Part shown: piece after piece, positions 30,841 through 39,052 of the stretch | Numbering within the stretch: the first letter of the stretch is position 1 | Layout: each line of letters opens with the position of its first letter | Assembly: GCA_022072225.1 (NCBI GenBank) | Contig: JAJVIC010000009.1 | Span: 403,746-467,745 of the forward strand | From: Bacteroidia bacterium | GTDB taxonomy: Bacteria; Bacteroidota; Bacteroidia; SXHM01 | Length of the DNA: 64,000 nucleotides | Direction: 5' to 3' | Position numbers and translations under genes: made by a program | Notes under the pieces: model-generated | The model's database searches: none | Told to the model about the DNA's origin: nothing | Seen by the model: the letters and a program-made list of their open reading frames with translations, nothing else

Positions 30841-32472
30841 ATGAAAAACATAAAATTCAATACCAACCGTAAAAACATCAGTGACGAGCAGGCGCTGAAG
30901 CACAAAAGCTTCGACAAAGTGATGGCAGGTTACAAAGCGATGAACACTCCTCTTTACAAAACATTTAAGTTTTGGGCAGGGGCAGGAATTGCAGTTACTG
31001 CAGTAGTTGTAGCTACTTTGCTGCTAACCAATAATCCTGAGCATAAAACCGAAACTGCGGTGAAACCTCCGATAGAAAGCTTAGATATCCAGGACCAGAA
31101 ATTTTCTGTGGATGCTTCCCGCGATACTGTTCTGATTGCTGAATCAGGCTCGCAGATAAAAATAAAAGCTAACTCATTTGTAAATAAAAATGGAAATCCA
31201 ATCACAGGAATTGTAGACATCAACTACCGCGAATTTCATGATGTGGGCGATATTTTTCTGTCGGGAATACCGATGACTTATGACAGTGCAGGCACACAAT
31301 ACCATTTTGAATCTGCGGGCATGTTTGAGATACGCGGTTTCCAGCAAGAAGAAGTTTTTATCAGCGATGCTTCGCCAATAAATATTCTTCTGGCATCAAA
31401 GCAGGAAGGCGAGCGATTTAATATTTACAAGCTGGATGATAAAAGCGGTGACTGGAGTTATCTGGGAAAAGATACTGCAGGAAAAAAAACTGAACAACAA
31501 TTTGCCGAAGCAAAATTAGATTCAGTTCAAATTCCTAAAACTGAAAATACTACAAGGCTTGAAAAAGAAGTAGAAAGAGCTCAGGCAAAAATTGAACAGG
31601 TAATGCGCGAAAAACCAGTTGAACCAAGAAAACTGCAGGAGAAAAGTCACAACCTGAAAATAGAAGTAAGTGAAAAGGAATTTCCTGAATTGGCTTTGTA
31701 TAAAAATTTGCTTTTTGAAATTGACAAAAACGACAAGACCTTTAAATCAGAGCTGGCAAAAATCACCTGGGATAATGCATCGGTAAAAAAAGGGAAAGAG
31801 CAAGGAACTTATTTACTGACCTTCAGAAAAGGAAAAGATGAATATACTTTTTTAACACGCCCTGTTGTTGGTGAAAAAGATTACCCGAAAGCTATTGAAC
31901 AATACAGCAAGAAGTTTGAGGAATACGAGAAAACACTGGCAAAGCGCAAAGAAGATGAAGAGAAAAAACGGAAAGAATTGGATGCGGAATTAGCCAAACT
32001 TATGGCTGATCGTAATGCGCAGATAGCAGCTAATGCTCAACGAATAGCAGCAGAAACGGCACAATGGAATGCAACAAGAGGAACAACAGATATTATTTAC
32101 CGTTCGTTCATGGTCAGCAGCTTTGGCATTTGGAATTCAGATTGTCCGCAGAACATGCCAAAAGGCTTGATGGTTTCCGCAACATTTACTGACAAGAATA
32201 ATAATGCGCTTGTGTTCAATACGCTTTATTTAGTGGAGAAAGGAAAGAACGCGGCATACTCATTGATGAATTATGATTACAGCAGATTCTCATTTAATCC
32301 TGAATCAGAAAATTTGCTGCTGGGTGTTACCAAAGACAATAAAATTGCGGTGTTCAAGCCTGAGGATTTTGCTGCGCTAGGGAAAATTGACAAGACCTGT
32401 AATTTTAAAATGAATGTGCTGAAAGAAAATTTCAAAAACAGCGATGAAGTAAAAGCATATCTTGAAATCTGA
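30841..32472 (+). CDS. Single-pass membrane protein of unknown function, possible anti-sigma partner
   Basis: 543 aa from ATG 30841. A ~45-residue cytoplasmic N-terminus (DEQALKHKSFDKVMAGYKAM) precedes one membrane segment, FWAGAGIAVTAVVVATLLL (about residues 45-63). The large outer part begins with a beta-rich domain (IKIKANSFVNKNGNPITGIV, SAGMFEIRG), continues through long charged coiled coils (KEVERAQAKIEQVMREK; KRKEDEEKKRKELDAELAK) and ends in a globular domain. The topology resembles an anti-sigma factor, but no recognised anti-sigma domain is visible. It follows the ECF sigma gene by nine bases and precedes the GldM-like gene by 23, so a three-gene operon is likely. Function inferred only. 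Confidence 0.8.
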   Translation: MKNIKFNTNRKNISDEQALKHKSFDKVMAGYKAMNTPLYKTFKFWAGAGIAVTAVVVATLLLTNNPEHKTETAVKPPIESLDIQDQKFSVDASRDTVLIAESGSQIKIKANSFVNKNGNPITGIVDINYREFHDVGDIFLSGIPMTYDSAGTQYHFESAGMFEIRGFQQEEVFISDASPINILLASKQEGERFNIYKLDDKSGDWSYLGKDTAGKKTEQQFAEAKLDSVQIPKTENTTRLEKEVERAQAKIEQVMREKPVEPRKLQEKSHNLKIEVSEKEFPELALYKNLLFEIDKNDKTFKSELAKITWDNASVKKGKEQGTYLLTFRKGKDEYTFLTRPVVGEKDYPKAIEQYSKKFEEYEKTLAKRKEDEEKKRKELDAELAKLMADRNAQIAANAQRIAAETAQWNATRGTTDIIYRSFMVSSFGIWNSDCPQNMPKGLMVSATFTDKNNNALVFNTLYLVEKGKNAAYSLMNYDYSRFSFNPESENLLLGVTKDNKIAVFKPEDFAALGKIDKTCNFKMNVLKENFKNSDEVKAYLEI

Positions 32473-32495
32473 ATGCTGTATCTTTGAATGGATTT

Positions 32496-33206
32496 ATGAA
32501 GAGAATTTCAGTATTAGTTTTCGCAGTTTTATTTTCTGTGGTTGGGAAATCGCAGGATTCCATCTCCGTTTTCAAAGTCGTAAAATCAACCCCGATAGCT
32601 ATCGGGGCCAATTTCATTGTTTCTCCTTCCACAAATGTGTTGTGGATTGGAGTAGATAATAAAATTTGTATAAAAGCGGAAGGCGAAGGAAAAATTGCGA
32701 AAGTGGAATTTGCAGGAGCAACCATTGCTCAAAGAGACAGTTGCTACATCGCTCGCGTAACTTCAGGTAATGGACATGAAGCTATTCTTTCGGTTTATGA
32801 ATTATTGCCCAACGGAAAATCGCAACTGGCGCTGAATAAAAAATATAATATCGTCAGCCTGCCCATGCCTGAAATACTGGTGAGTGATGTAAAAAGCGAT
32901 TCAACGATTGACAAATTTTCGCTGATGGCAATCGGCAAGCTGACTGCAAAGTTGAAAGGCACGAATGAAAAGCTGAAAGTTGTTTCGTTTGAGATGCAAA
33001 GCGGAAATCAAACTACCATAGACACACTCAAATCAAGCAACGAAAAACTTACCGTAGAAATGAAGCTAGTGATTGATGCAATGAAACCCGGCAGTTTGAT
33101 TTTATTCAATAATATTATTTGTCAGAACAGGCAAGGTGATTTGCTGCCACCGCAAAGCGTGCGAATTTTTCTGGACGAGAAAAAGATTTATCAATACGGG
33201 TTTTAG
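32496..33206 (+). CDS. Secreted GldM C-terminal-like protein
   Basis: 236 aa from ATG 32496, giving a signal peptide MKRISVLVFAVLFSVVG (cleavage near GKSQ). The body reads like the outer domains of the T9SS/gliding protein GldM: a ...VSPSTNVLWIGVDNKICI segment and ISLPMPEILVSDVKSDSTID-like beta strands, ending in a domain with LILFNNIICQNRQGDLLPP. The full-length GldM membrane anchor is absent. GldM forms the periplasmic shaft of the T9SS motor, so this may be a free binding partner or paralogue; that is inference. A perfect 18-bp palindrome interrupts the coding sequence near residue 32-38. It ends by overlapping the XRE gene's stop by four bases. Confidence 0.72.
   Translation: MKRISVLVFAVLFSVVGKSQDSISVFKVVKSTPIAIGANFIVSPSTNVLWIGVDNKICIKAEGEGKIAKVEFAGATIAQRDSCYIARVTSGNGHEAILSVYELLPNGKSQLALNKKYNIVSLPMPEILVSDVKSDSTIDKFSLMAIGKLTAKLKGTNEKLKVVSFEMQSGNQTTIDTLKSSNEKLTVEMKLVIDAMKPGSLILFNNIICQNRQGDLLPPQSVRIFLDEKKIYQYGF
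32590..32607. repeat. Perfect 18-bp palindrome inside a coding sequence
   Basis: CCCCGATAGCTATCGGGG reads the same on both strands. It encodes TPIAIGA in frame in the GldM-like gene. From memory this palindrome recurs in Bacteroidota genomes as a dispersed repeat; only one copy is seen here. Confidence 0.75.
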
Positions 33207-34705
33207 GAAAGCACCAGCGATTCTTTTTCCATCAATTCCTTCACGGCATTCTCCACTTCGCGCAGGCGGTTTTGTTTTTCAAGAACGTAAGGTTTTGCAA
33301 CGCGCTCTTTGCAATCTGCAATGCCGCAACGCTCGCAGGTTTCGTTTACTATCCGCTGCGGAACATTTTCATCGTCCCAAAACACAACTTTCTTTTTGAA
33401 ATCGTTGTTCACAAGAAAACCAATTGTAACCGAAAGATTGGCGTGTGGTGTTCTTCCCAGCCTGCGTGCAAGCGTGATGCAGAAATATTCGTTGCCGCTG
33501 TCCGCATATTTTGAACGCTGCACGGCTACAACAGGTCCTTTATATTTTTTCTGTTTCTTGATTTCTTCCAGCTTCTGAAAAACACCAATGGAAATCCACC
33601 TGCGACAGTAATGTTCATTCAATTCGTTGCGGTGCGGCTGGTGTAATTGTGAAAGATGTAGTTCCTTTGAAAGTGAAAACTCTTCCGCATTCAGGTTATT
33701 GTTGAAGCGCAGGAAAAATAAATTATTCAATCCGAAATAGCGTGGGATAATGTTTGTCAGGCGGTGCATGAACATTTCAGGCGATGCTTCAAACTTATCC
33801 ATCATCGCCAGCAATTTTTCACTGTCAAACTTCTTTGCATCAAAAAATGATTTCAAATCTTTAACCAACCTGTCGCGATTGATTAGCAACGCTCCTGCAA
33901 AATAACTTGCCTTCATGTTACTCAGCACCTGCTCGAATGAGTTTGCTTTATTCCAGGGTGTAGTATATGCACGTTCTTTTAAACCTAAATATTGATAACC
34001 AATTTCCTTTGCATAAATAAAAGCCTGCTGTGAACCTGCTAACTTATTATTGATCATAAAACGCTTCCCTTTGCTCAGGTAAACAGAGCGAAGATTTTCA
34101 AGCGAAGGAACACTTCCTAATTTTTTCTCGTCAATGTTGTACCCGAATTTATTGACCACAATATTTTTCAGCTCGTCAACACCAAGCGGACCATTGACTT
34201 TATATTCAGCACGGAATTTTTCAACCGCCTGTTCTATCTCTTCAAAATAATTCTCGTGCATTTCCTGGTAAGAACGCACGGCAGCAAAATAAAAATGCTC
34301 GCTCGTCATATCGTAGTCGCGCGCAATCTTATTCAATGTGCTGATGAAAGCAGTAACTTTCTCAGGAGCATTGCTAACCAATTCCACAATCTTTTTCTTG
34401 TCTATACCGAAAACTTCCAAAGGTAATTCCTGGATAAAATTGTTTTCAAGAAAACGGGCGACAGGTGAAAGTGCCTTGCTGGTTTTGAGTGAAACGAGCT
34501 TATCATACGAAACCCCAAGTGCGGCAGAAATGGCTGCAATTTTCTCTGCTTTCGGGTATTTTTTGCCTTTTTCTATCTCGTTCAGGTAAGAAACCGAAAG
34601 CCCGCTTTTTTCGCTGAGCTCTACCAGCGAAAGCTTGTTGTCTTGCCTTAGCTGCCTGAGTTTCAGGCCGAAAATGAGGCGTATGTTTTGTTCGTTATTG
34701 TGCAT
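33203..34705 (-). CDS. XRE-family regulator with ScfR-type short-chain acyl-binding domain
   Basis: 500 aa. The N-terminal HTH is clear (FGLKLRQLRQDNKLSLVELS … GLSVSYLNEIEKGKKYPKAEK, about residues 10-62). The middle resembles the ImmA/IrrE-like domain that these regulators carry, but the zinc HExxH motif is absent (FIYAKEIGYQYLG). The C-terminus has the Cys cluster ETCERCGIADCKERVAKP. The overall plan is that of RamB/ScfR regulators, which sense short-chain acyl-CoA and control the glyoxylate shunt. It is divergent from aceB/aceA, so it most likely regulates them. It overlaps the convergent GldM-like gene by four bases. Confidence 0.9.
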   Translation of the reverse strand: MHNNEQNIRLIFGLKLRQLRQDNKLSLVELSEKSGLSVSYLNEIEKGKKYPKAEKIAAISAALGVSYDKLVSLKTSKALSPVARFLENNFIQELPLEVFGIDKKKIVELVSNAPEKVTAFISTLNKIARDYDMTSEHFYFAAVRSYQEMHENYFEEIEQAVEKFRAEYKVNGPLGVDELKNIVVNKFGYNIDEKKLGSVPSLENLRSVYLSKGKRFMINNKLAGSQQAFIYAKEIGYQYLGLKERAYTTPWNKANSFEQVLSNMKASYFAGALLINRDRLVKDLKSFFDAKKFDSEKLLAMMDKFEASPEMFMHRLTNIIPRYFGLNNLFFLRFNNNLNAEEFSLSKELHLSQLHQPHRNELNEHYCRRWISIGVFQKLEEIKKQKKYKGPVVAVQRSKYADSGNEYFCITLARRLGRTPHANLSVTIGFLVNNDFKKKVVFWDDENVPQRIVNETCERCGIADCKERVAKPYVLEKQNRLREVENAVKELMEKESLVLS

Positions 34706-34741
34706 TGAGCGGTGGACAAAGCTAAGAAGAATTGTTGATAA

Positions 34742-34774
34742 TTAGCGAAAAATAATTTTTAGCGAAATTTCGCT
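34742..34774. promoter_or_regulatory. Candidate operator of the ScfR-like regulator
   Basis: AGCGAAATTTCGCT (34761-34774) is a perfect 14-bp palindrome. A matching half-site, TTAGCGAAA, lies at 34742-34750 with its AGCGAAA core 17 bp upstream. The site lies between the divergent regulator and aceB and overlaps the -33 part of the likely aceB promoter. Binding is inferred. Confidence 0.6.
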
Positions 34775-34800
34775 GGGAATGAAATTTTGTTTTATGTTTG
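34768..34800 (+). promoter_or_regulatory. Probable aceB promoter
   Basis: TATGTTTG (34793-34800) fits the Bacteroidota -7 consensus TAnnTTTG exactly. TTTC (34768-34771) sits 21 bp upstream, where the -33 TTTG belongs, and lies within the AGCGAAATTTCGCT palindrome. The start site would be near 34806, about 47 bases before the aceB ATG. Confidence 0.6.
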
Positions 34801-34810
34801 TGCCCGCAAT

Positions 34811-34846
34811 GACCTCACCCCCCGACCCCTCTCCTGAGAGGAGAGT
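34811..34846. repeat. GC-rich dispersed repeat forming the aceB leader
   Basis: CACCCCCCGACCCCTCTCC and the following GAGAGGAGAG resemble the GC-rich termini of the valS element. CTCTCC (34829-34834) and GGAGAG (34840-34845) form a hairpin with loop TGAGA. The 3' arm contains AGGAG (34839-34843), nine bases before the aceB ATG at 34853, so an SD-like sequence would be paired when the hairpin forms. Confidence 0.6.
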
Positions 34847-34852
34847 AAAAAA

Positions 34853-36448
34853 ATGAACATGGAAACAACTTTAGTAAAAGGACTTTTAAAAGCTGAATTA
34901 CTTCCCGGTTTTGAAGAAATCTTATCAGAAGAAGCATTGGATTTTGTAGTGAAACTTCAGCGCAAATTCAATAAAAGAAGATTAGAATTGCTTGCTGCGC
35001 GAGTTGAAAAACAAAAACAGATTGACGGAGGAAAACTTCCTGACTTTTTGCCTGAAACCAAAAGTATCCGTGAAGGAGAATGGGTGGCGGCTCCAATTCC
35101 TGCTGACCTGCAGGACAGAAGAGTGGAAATCACAGGTCCTGTTGACCGCAAAATGATCATCAATGCGCTGAATAGCAGTGCGAAAATGTTTATGGCGGAT
35201 TTTGAGGATAGCAATTCGCCTTACTGGAACAATAATATTGAAGGGCAAATTAACCTGCGTGATGCAATCCGCAAAACCATTTCGTTTAAAAACGAAGCAG
35301 GAAAAGAATACAAGCTGAATGAAAAAACTGCCGTGCTGATGGTTCGTCCGCGTGGCTGGCACCTGCCTGAAAAGCATGTAGTGGTTGACGGAGAAGTGAT
35401 GAGCGGCTCGCTGTTTGATTTCGGATTGTACTTTTTTCATAACGTAAAACAACTGCTTGCCAACGGAACAGGGCCATATTTCTATTTGCCTAAAATGGAA
35501 AGTCATTTAGAAGCAAGATTGTGGAACGATGTTTTTGTTTTCGCGCAAAATGAATTGGGAATTCCGCAGGGCACCATAAAAGCAACGGTGCTGATTGAAA
35601 CCATTACTGCAACATTTGAGCTACACGAAATAATTTATGAATTGCGTGAACACATGGCAGGCTTGAACTGCGGACGCTGGGATTATATTTTTTCGTATAT
35701 CAAAAAGCTGAGAAACATTGATGGCTATGTGCTTCCAGACCGTGGACAGGTTACAATGGCTGTGCCTTTCATGGCGGCTTATTCTAAACTGGTTATTCAA
35801 ACCTGCCACAAACGCAGAGTGCATGCGATGGGCGGGATGAGTGCTTTTATTCCGATTAAAAATAATGAAGCTGCAAACAATGCAGCGATTGAAAAAGTGC
35901 GCCAGGATAAGCTGCGAGAAGTAACTAACGGTCATGACGGAACTTGGGTTGCTCACCCCGGATTGGTTAGTGTTGCAATGGATGTTTTCAATGAGAATAT
36001 GCCTACGCCAAATAATTATTCGGTGAAAAGAGAAGGTGAAGTTTATACACAGAAAGATTTACTCACTCCTTGCGAAGGAACTATTACTGAAGCCGGTTTG
36101 CGCATGAATATCAATGTCGGAATTCTTTACATAGAAAGCTGGCTGCGTGGTGTCGGAGCGGCTGCTCTTCACAATTTAATGGAAGATGCGGCAACAGCGG
36201 AAATCTCGAGAACGCAGGTGTGGCAATGGATTAAGAACGGAAGCAAATTAGATGATGGCAGAACAGTTACTTATGAATTGTTCAAAGAAATTCTTCCTTC
36301 GGAATTGGAAAATGTAAAAGCATACATCGGTGAAAAAAATTACAACTCTGCAACGATGAAACGTGCGATTGAAATTTTTGACGAGCTGGTGCAGCAAGGC
36401 GATTACAAGGAATTTCTCACCCTTCCTGCTTACGAAGAAATTGACTGA
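34853..36448 (+). CDS. aceB: Malate synthase A
   Basis: 531 aa, normal for malate synthase A. Condenses glyoxylate with acetyl-CoA to malate in the glyoxylate shunt. Conserved segments include [15 protein letters not shown], the [13 protein letters not shown] block, [36 protein letters not shown] and [20 protein letters not shown] second in-frame ATG lies at 34859, so the start is uncertain by two codons. It is followed after 41 bases by aceA, and transcription probably starts near 34806. The leader is a GC-rich repeat element. Confidence 0.96.
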   Translation: MNMETTLVKGLLKAELLPGFEEILSEEALDFVVKLQRKFNKRRLELLAARVEKQKQIDGGKLPDFLPETKSIREGEWVAAPIPADLQDRRVEITGPVDRKMIINALNSSAKMFMADFEDSNSPYWNNNIEGQINLRDAIRKTISFKNEAGKEYKLNEKTAVLMVRPRGWHLPEKHVVVDGEVMSGSLFDFGLYFFHNVKQLLANGTGPYFYLPKMESHLEARLWNDVFVFAQNELGIPQGTIKATVLIETITATFELHEIIYELREHMAGLNCGRWDYIFSYIKKLRNIDGYVLPDRGQVTMAVPFMAAYSKLVIQTCHKRRVHAMGGMSAFIPIKNNEAANNAAIEKVRQDKLREVTNGHDGTWVAHPGLVSVAMDVFNENMPTPNNYSVKREGEVYTQKDLLTPCEGTITEAGLRMNINVGILYIESWLRGVGAAALHNLMEDAATAEISRTQVWQWIKNGSKLDDGRTVTYELFKEILPSELENVKAYIGEKNYNSATMKRAIEIFDELVQQGDYKEFLTLPAYEEID

Positions 36449-36489
36449 TAAATAAAACAACAACCCAAACAATAAATCAAATCAAAACA

Positions 36490-37770
36490 ATGGCAACTAA
36501 ATTAGAACGCGCATTAGCGCTTAAGAAAGAATGGGAAACCAATCCCCGCTGGAAAGATGTTACACGCACTTACACTGCCGAAGAAGTAATCAACATCAGC
36601 GGCTCAGTGCAGGTGGAATACACACTTGCAAAAAACGGTGCTGAAAAATTATGGAAACGCCTTCACACCGATGATTGGGTGGCAGGACTTGGCGCTTTGA
36701 CCGGAAACCAGGCGGTGCAGGAAGTTACTGCAGGCATGAAAGCCATTTACCTCAGCGGCTGGCAGGTGGCAGGTGATGCAAACCTTTCAGGTGAAATGTA
36801 TCCCGACCAAAGTTTGTATCCTGCGAACTCTGTTCCTTCAGTGGTGAAAAAAATTAACAATGCTTTGATGCGCAGAGACCAGATTGAATACCTTGATGGA
36901 GAGCCACAACGCGACTGGATGGTTCCTATCGTTGCTGATGCTGAAGCGGGTTTCGGTGGGAACTTAAATGCTTTTGAATTAATGAAGCAGATGATTGAGG
37001 CAGGTGCTGCCGGTGTGCATTGGGAAGACCAATTGGCTTCTGCAAAAAAATGCGGACACTTAGGCGGAAAAGTTTTGGTGCCTACTCAAGAGGCAATCAA
37101 TAAATTATTGGCTGCGCGTTTGGCTGCTGACGTTTGCAACACACCTACATTGGTTATTGCCCGCACAGATGCTGAAGCTGCTAACCTCATCACTACTGAT
37201 GTTGACCCGCGCGACCATAAATTCTTAACCGGCAAACGCGCCCCTGAAGGTTACTTCTACGTGAAAAATGGCTTGGAACAAGGAATTGACCGTGGTCTTT
37301 CTTATGCACCGTATGCTGACCTTATCTGGATGGAAACAGGAAATCCTGATTTAGGCTTGGCACGTGAGTTTGCACAAGGTATCCACGCAAAATATCCGGG
37401 AAAAAAGCTGGCATACAACTGCTCACCATCTTTTAACTGGGCGAAATTCATGGACGAGAAAACTATGCTTACTTTCCGTGAAGAACTGGCGAAAATGGGC
37501 TACAAATTCCAGTTCATCACATTAGCTGGTTTCCATGCGCTGAATACTTCTATGTTTGAACTGAGTAAAGCGTATGTTGAGCGCGGAATGGCAGGTTTCA
37601 GCCAGTTGCAGCAACGTGAGTTTGCATTGGAAAAAGATGGTTTCAAAGCTGTGAAGCACCAATCATTTGTAGGAACAGGTTATTTTGATGCTGTTCAGAA
37701 TGTGGTGCAACAAGGCAACAGTTCAACCACTGCATTGGCAGGTTCTACTGAAGCAGAACAATTCCACTAG
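36490..37770 (+). CDS. aceA: Isocitrate lyase
   Basis: 426 aa, standard length. Splits isocitrate into succinate and glyoxylate. The catalytic signature [14 protein letters not shown] is present near residue 187 with its essential Cys, plus the metal-binding [13 protein letters not shown] and NCSPSFNW segments. It is cotranscribed with aceB and followed by a terminator hairpin. With the paa operon producing acetyl-CoA nearby, the pair allows growth on C2 units; physical closeness is seen, metabolic coupling is inferred. Confidence 0.97.
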   Translation: MATKLERALALKKEWETNPRWKDVTRTYTAEEVINISGSVQVEYTLAKNGAEKLWKRLHTDDWVAGLGALTGNQAVQEVTAGMKAIYLSGWQVAGDANLSGEMYPDQSLYPANSVPSVVKKINNALMRRDQIEYLDGEPQRDWMVPIVADAEAGFGGNLNAFELMKQMIEAGAAGVHWEDQLASAKKCGHLGGKVLVPTQEAINKLLAARLAADVCNTPTLVIARTDAEAANLITTDVDPRDHKFLTGKRAPEGYFYVKNGLEQGIDRGLSYAPYADLIWMETGNPDLGLAREFAQGIHAKYPGKKLAYNCSPSFNWAKFMDEKTMLTFREELAKMGYKFQFITLAGFHALNTSMFELSKAYVERGMAGFSQLQQREFALEKDGFKAVKHQSFVGTGYFDAVQNVVQQGNSSTTALAGSTEAEQFH

Positions 37771-37786
37771 GAACTGGTTTTTAAGA

Positions 37787-37826
37787 ATACCCTTCTCCTT
37801 TTTTTAGGGGAAGGGTATTTTTTTTT
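37787..37826 (+). terminator. Terminator after aceA
   Basis: ATACCCTTCTCC (37787-37798) pairs with GGGGAAGGGTAT (37807-37818; one mismatch), followed by a run of eight T. Confidence 0.88.
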
Positions 37827-37917
37827 GCTTTTTTGTATTATGTGTCAGAAATTTTTGTTATTTTATCACCTTAAAACAAAAAACACTTAAACAGTGTTTC
37901 TTAATAAAAACATTTAG

Positions 37918-37924
37918 AAAGGAG
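37918..37924 (+). promoter_or_regulatory. Strong Shine-Dalgarno site
   Basis: AAAGGAG lies five bases before the ATG at 37930. Such strong SD sites are uncommon in this phylum and in this window, so the small gene may be highly translated. Confidence 0.65.
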
Positions 37925-37929
37925 AAAAT

Positions 37930-38130
37930 ATGGGACGTCCGCCAACAAGGCCGATAGATTTCAGAGATGGATTCTATATTGAAATCAGAAATAAAGGCGC
38001 GCAAACAGGTATTAAAATAAGGAGAGATACCAAAGAAGAAATGTTAGATGCTGTAAAAGAATACGGCAAAAGCAAAGAAGTGATTATTCTTGGTGAGTTT
38101 AAAAAAGGAAAACCCGTAAAAAGCAAATAA
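37930..38130 (+). CDS. Small basic conserved protein (66 aa)
   Basis: 66 aa, rich in Lys, Arg and Glu: MGRPPTRPIDFRDGFY, then EIRNKGAQTGIKIRRD and a C-terminal helix-plus-strand (EMLDAVKEYGKSKEVIILGEF). A strong AAAGGAG ribosome site precedes it, and a promoter is likely in the 100 bases upstream. The alternation of beta and alpha suggests a small compact fold, possibly nucleic-acid associated given its charge, but no family is recognised. It stands alone between aceA and a glycosyltransferase gene. Function unknown. Confidence 0.75.
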   Translation: MGRPPTRPIDFRDGFYIEIRNKGAQTGIKIRRDTKEEMLDAVKEYGKSKEVIILGEFKKGKPVKSK

Positions 38131-38178
38131 TTTTTTCGGTTTAAAAGGTAATATATTTCAAATATTACTTACAGTCTG

Positions 38179-39006
38179 ATGACTTTTAAAGCAACTCTGA
38201 TTATTTCATTCTACAATAAAATAGAATGGCTTAAGTTATTGTTTGCAGCACTTGAAAGACAATCTTTTCGGCAATTTGAAGTAATTGTTGCAGACGATGG
38301 CTCCTCTGCTGAAGTTGTTCAGCAAATTCAGCAAATTCAGCGTACATCTCCGCTGCAAATTCAGCATTTGTGGCATCCGGATAATGGTTTTATGAAAACC
38401 GTTATGCTGAATAAAGCAATTGTTGCCAGTCGCAGTCCCTACCTTGTTTTTATTGATGGAGATTGTATTCCGCACCATCGCTTTATTGAAGACCACCTGA
38501 GGTTAAGTAATAAAAACCGTGTAATTGCCGGCCGCAGGGTTAATCTTTCTGAGCGCATATCAAAATCACTTACGGAAGAAAACATAAGAAATGGCGAATT
38601 GGAGCATTTCTTTTTACCGAAGCTATTATGGGACACTGTTTCAGGAAAGACAAAAGATGTGGAAAAGGGAATTTATTTCAGGTCAGATTTTTTTAACAGG
38701 CTGTTTGCTTCAACAAAAAAGGGAATATTAGGCTGCAATTTTTCTATTGCAAAAAGTGAATTAATTGAGTTGAATGGCTTTGATGAGCGCTACCGCTATC
38801 CGGGTGTAGGCGAAGATACTGAGCTGAGAAAACGGGTTGTTTATAAAGGTATGGAAATAATTGCGCCTAAGTTTTGCCTGGTGCAATACCATCTGTGGCA
38901 TCCGCGTTTAAGCCGCGAACATGAAGCGGATAATTTTATTCTGTTGAATGAGACCACTAAGGAAAAATATACTGCAACACCTTATGGTATCAACCAGAAG
39001 CGCTGA
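38179..39006 (+). CDS. Family 2 glycosyltransferase
   Basis: 275 aa GT-A fold. The nucleotide-sugar motifs are present: ATLIISFYNKIEWLKLLFAA, VIVADDGSSAEVV and the metal-binding IDGDCIPHHRF. The downstream part (GCNFSIAKSELIELNGFDER, GVGEDTELRKRV) resembles galactosyltransferase-like C-terminal domains. It likely transfers a sugar to a lipid- or surface-glycan precursor at the inner membrane. The donor and acceptor are unknown. No other glycan genes are adjacent except the distant GT39 gene. Confidence 0.9.
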   Translation: MTFKATLIISFYNKIEWLKLLFAALERQSFRQFEVIVADDGSSAEVVQQIQQIQRTSPLQIQHLWHPDNGFMKTVMLNKAIVASRSPYLVFIDGDCIPHHRFIEDHLRLSNKNRVIAGRRVNLSERISKSLTEENIRNGELEHFFLPKLLWDTVSGKTKDVEKGIYFRSDFFNRLFASTKKGILGCNFSIAKSELIELNGFDERYRYPGVGEDTELRKRVVYKGMEIIAPKFCLVQYHLWHPRLSREHEADNFILLNETTKEKYTATPYGINQKR

Positions 39007-39052
39007 TGTGTGTCGCCTCTTTTTTCTTTCTTATTTTCGCTATTAAATTAAA

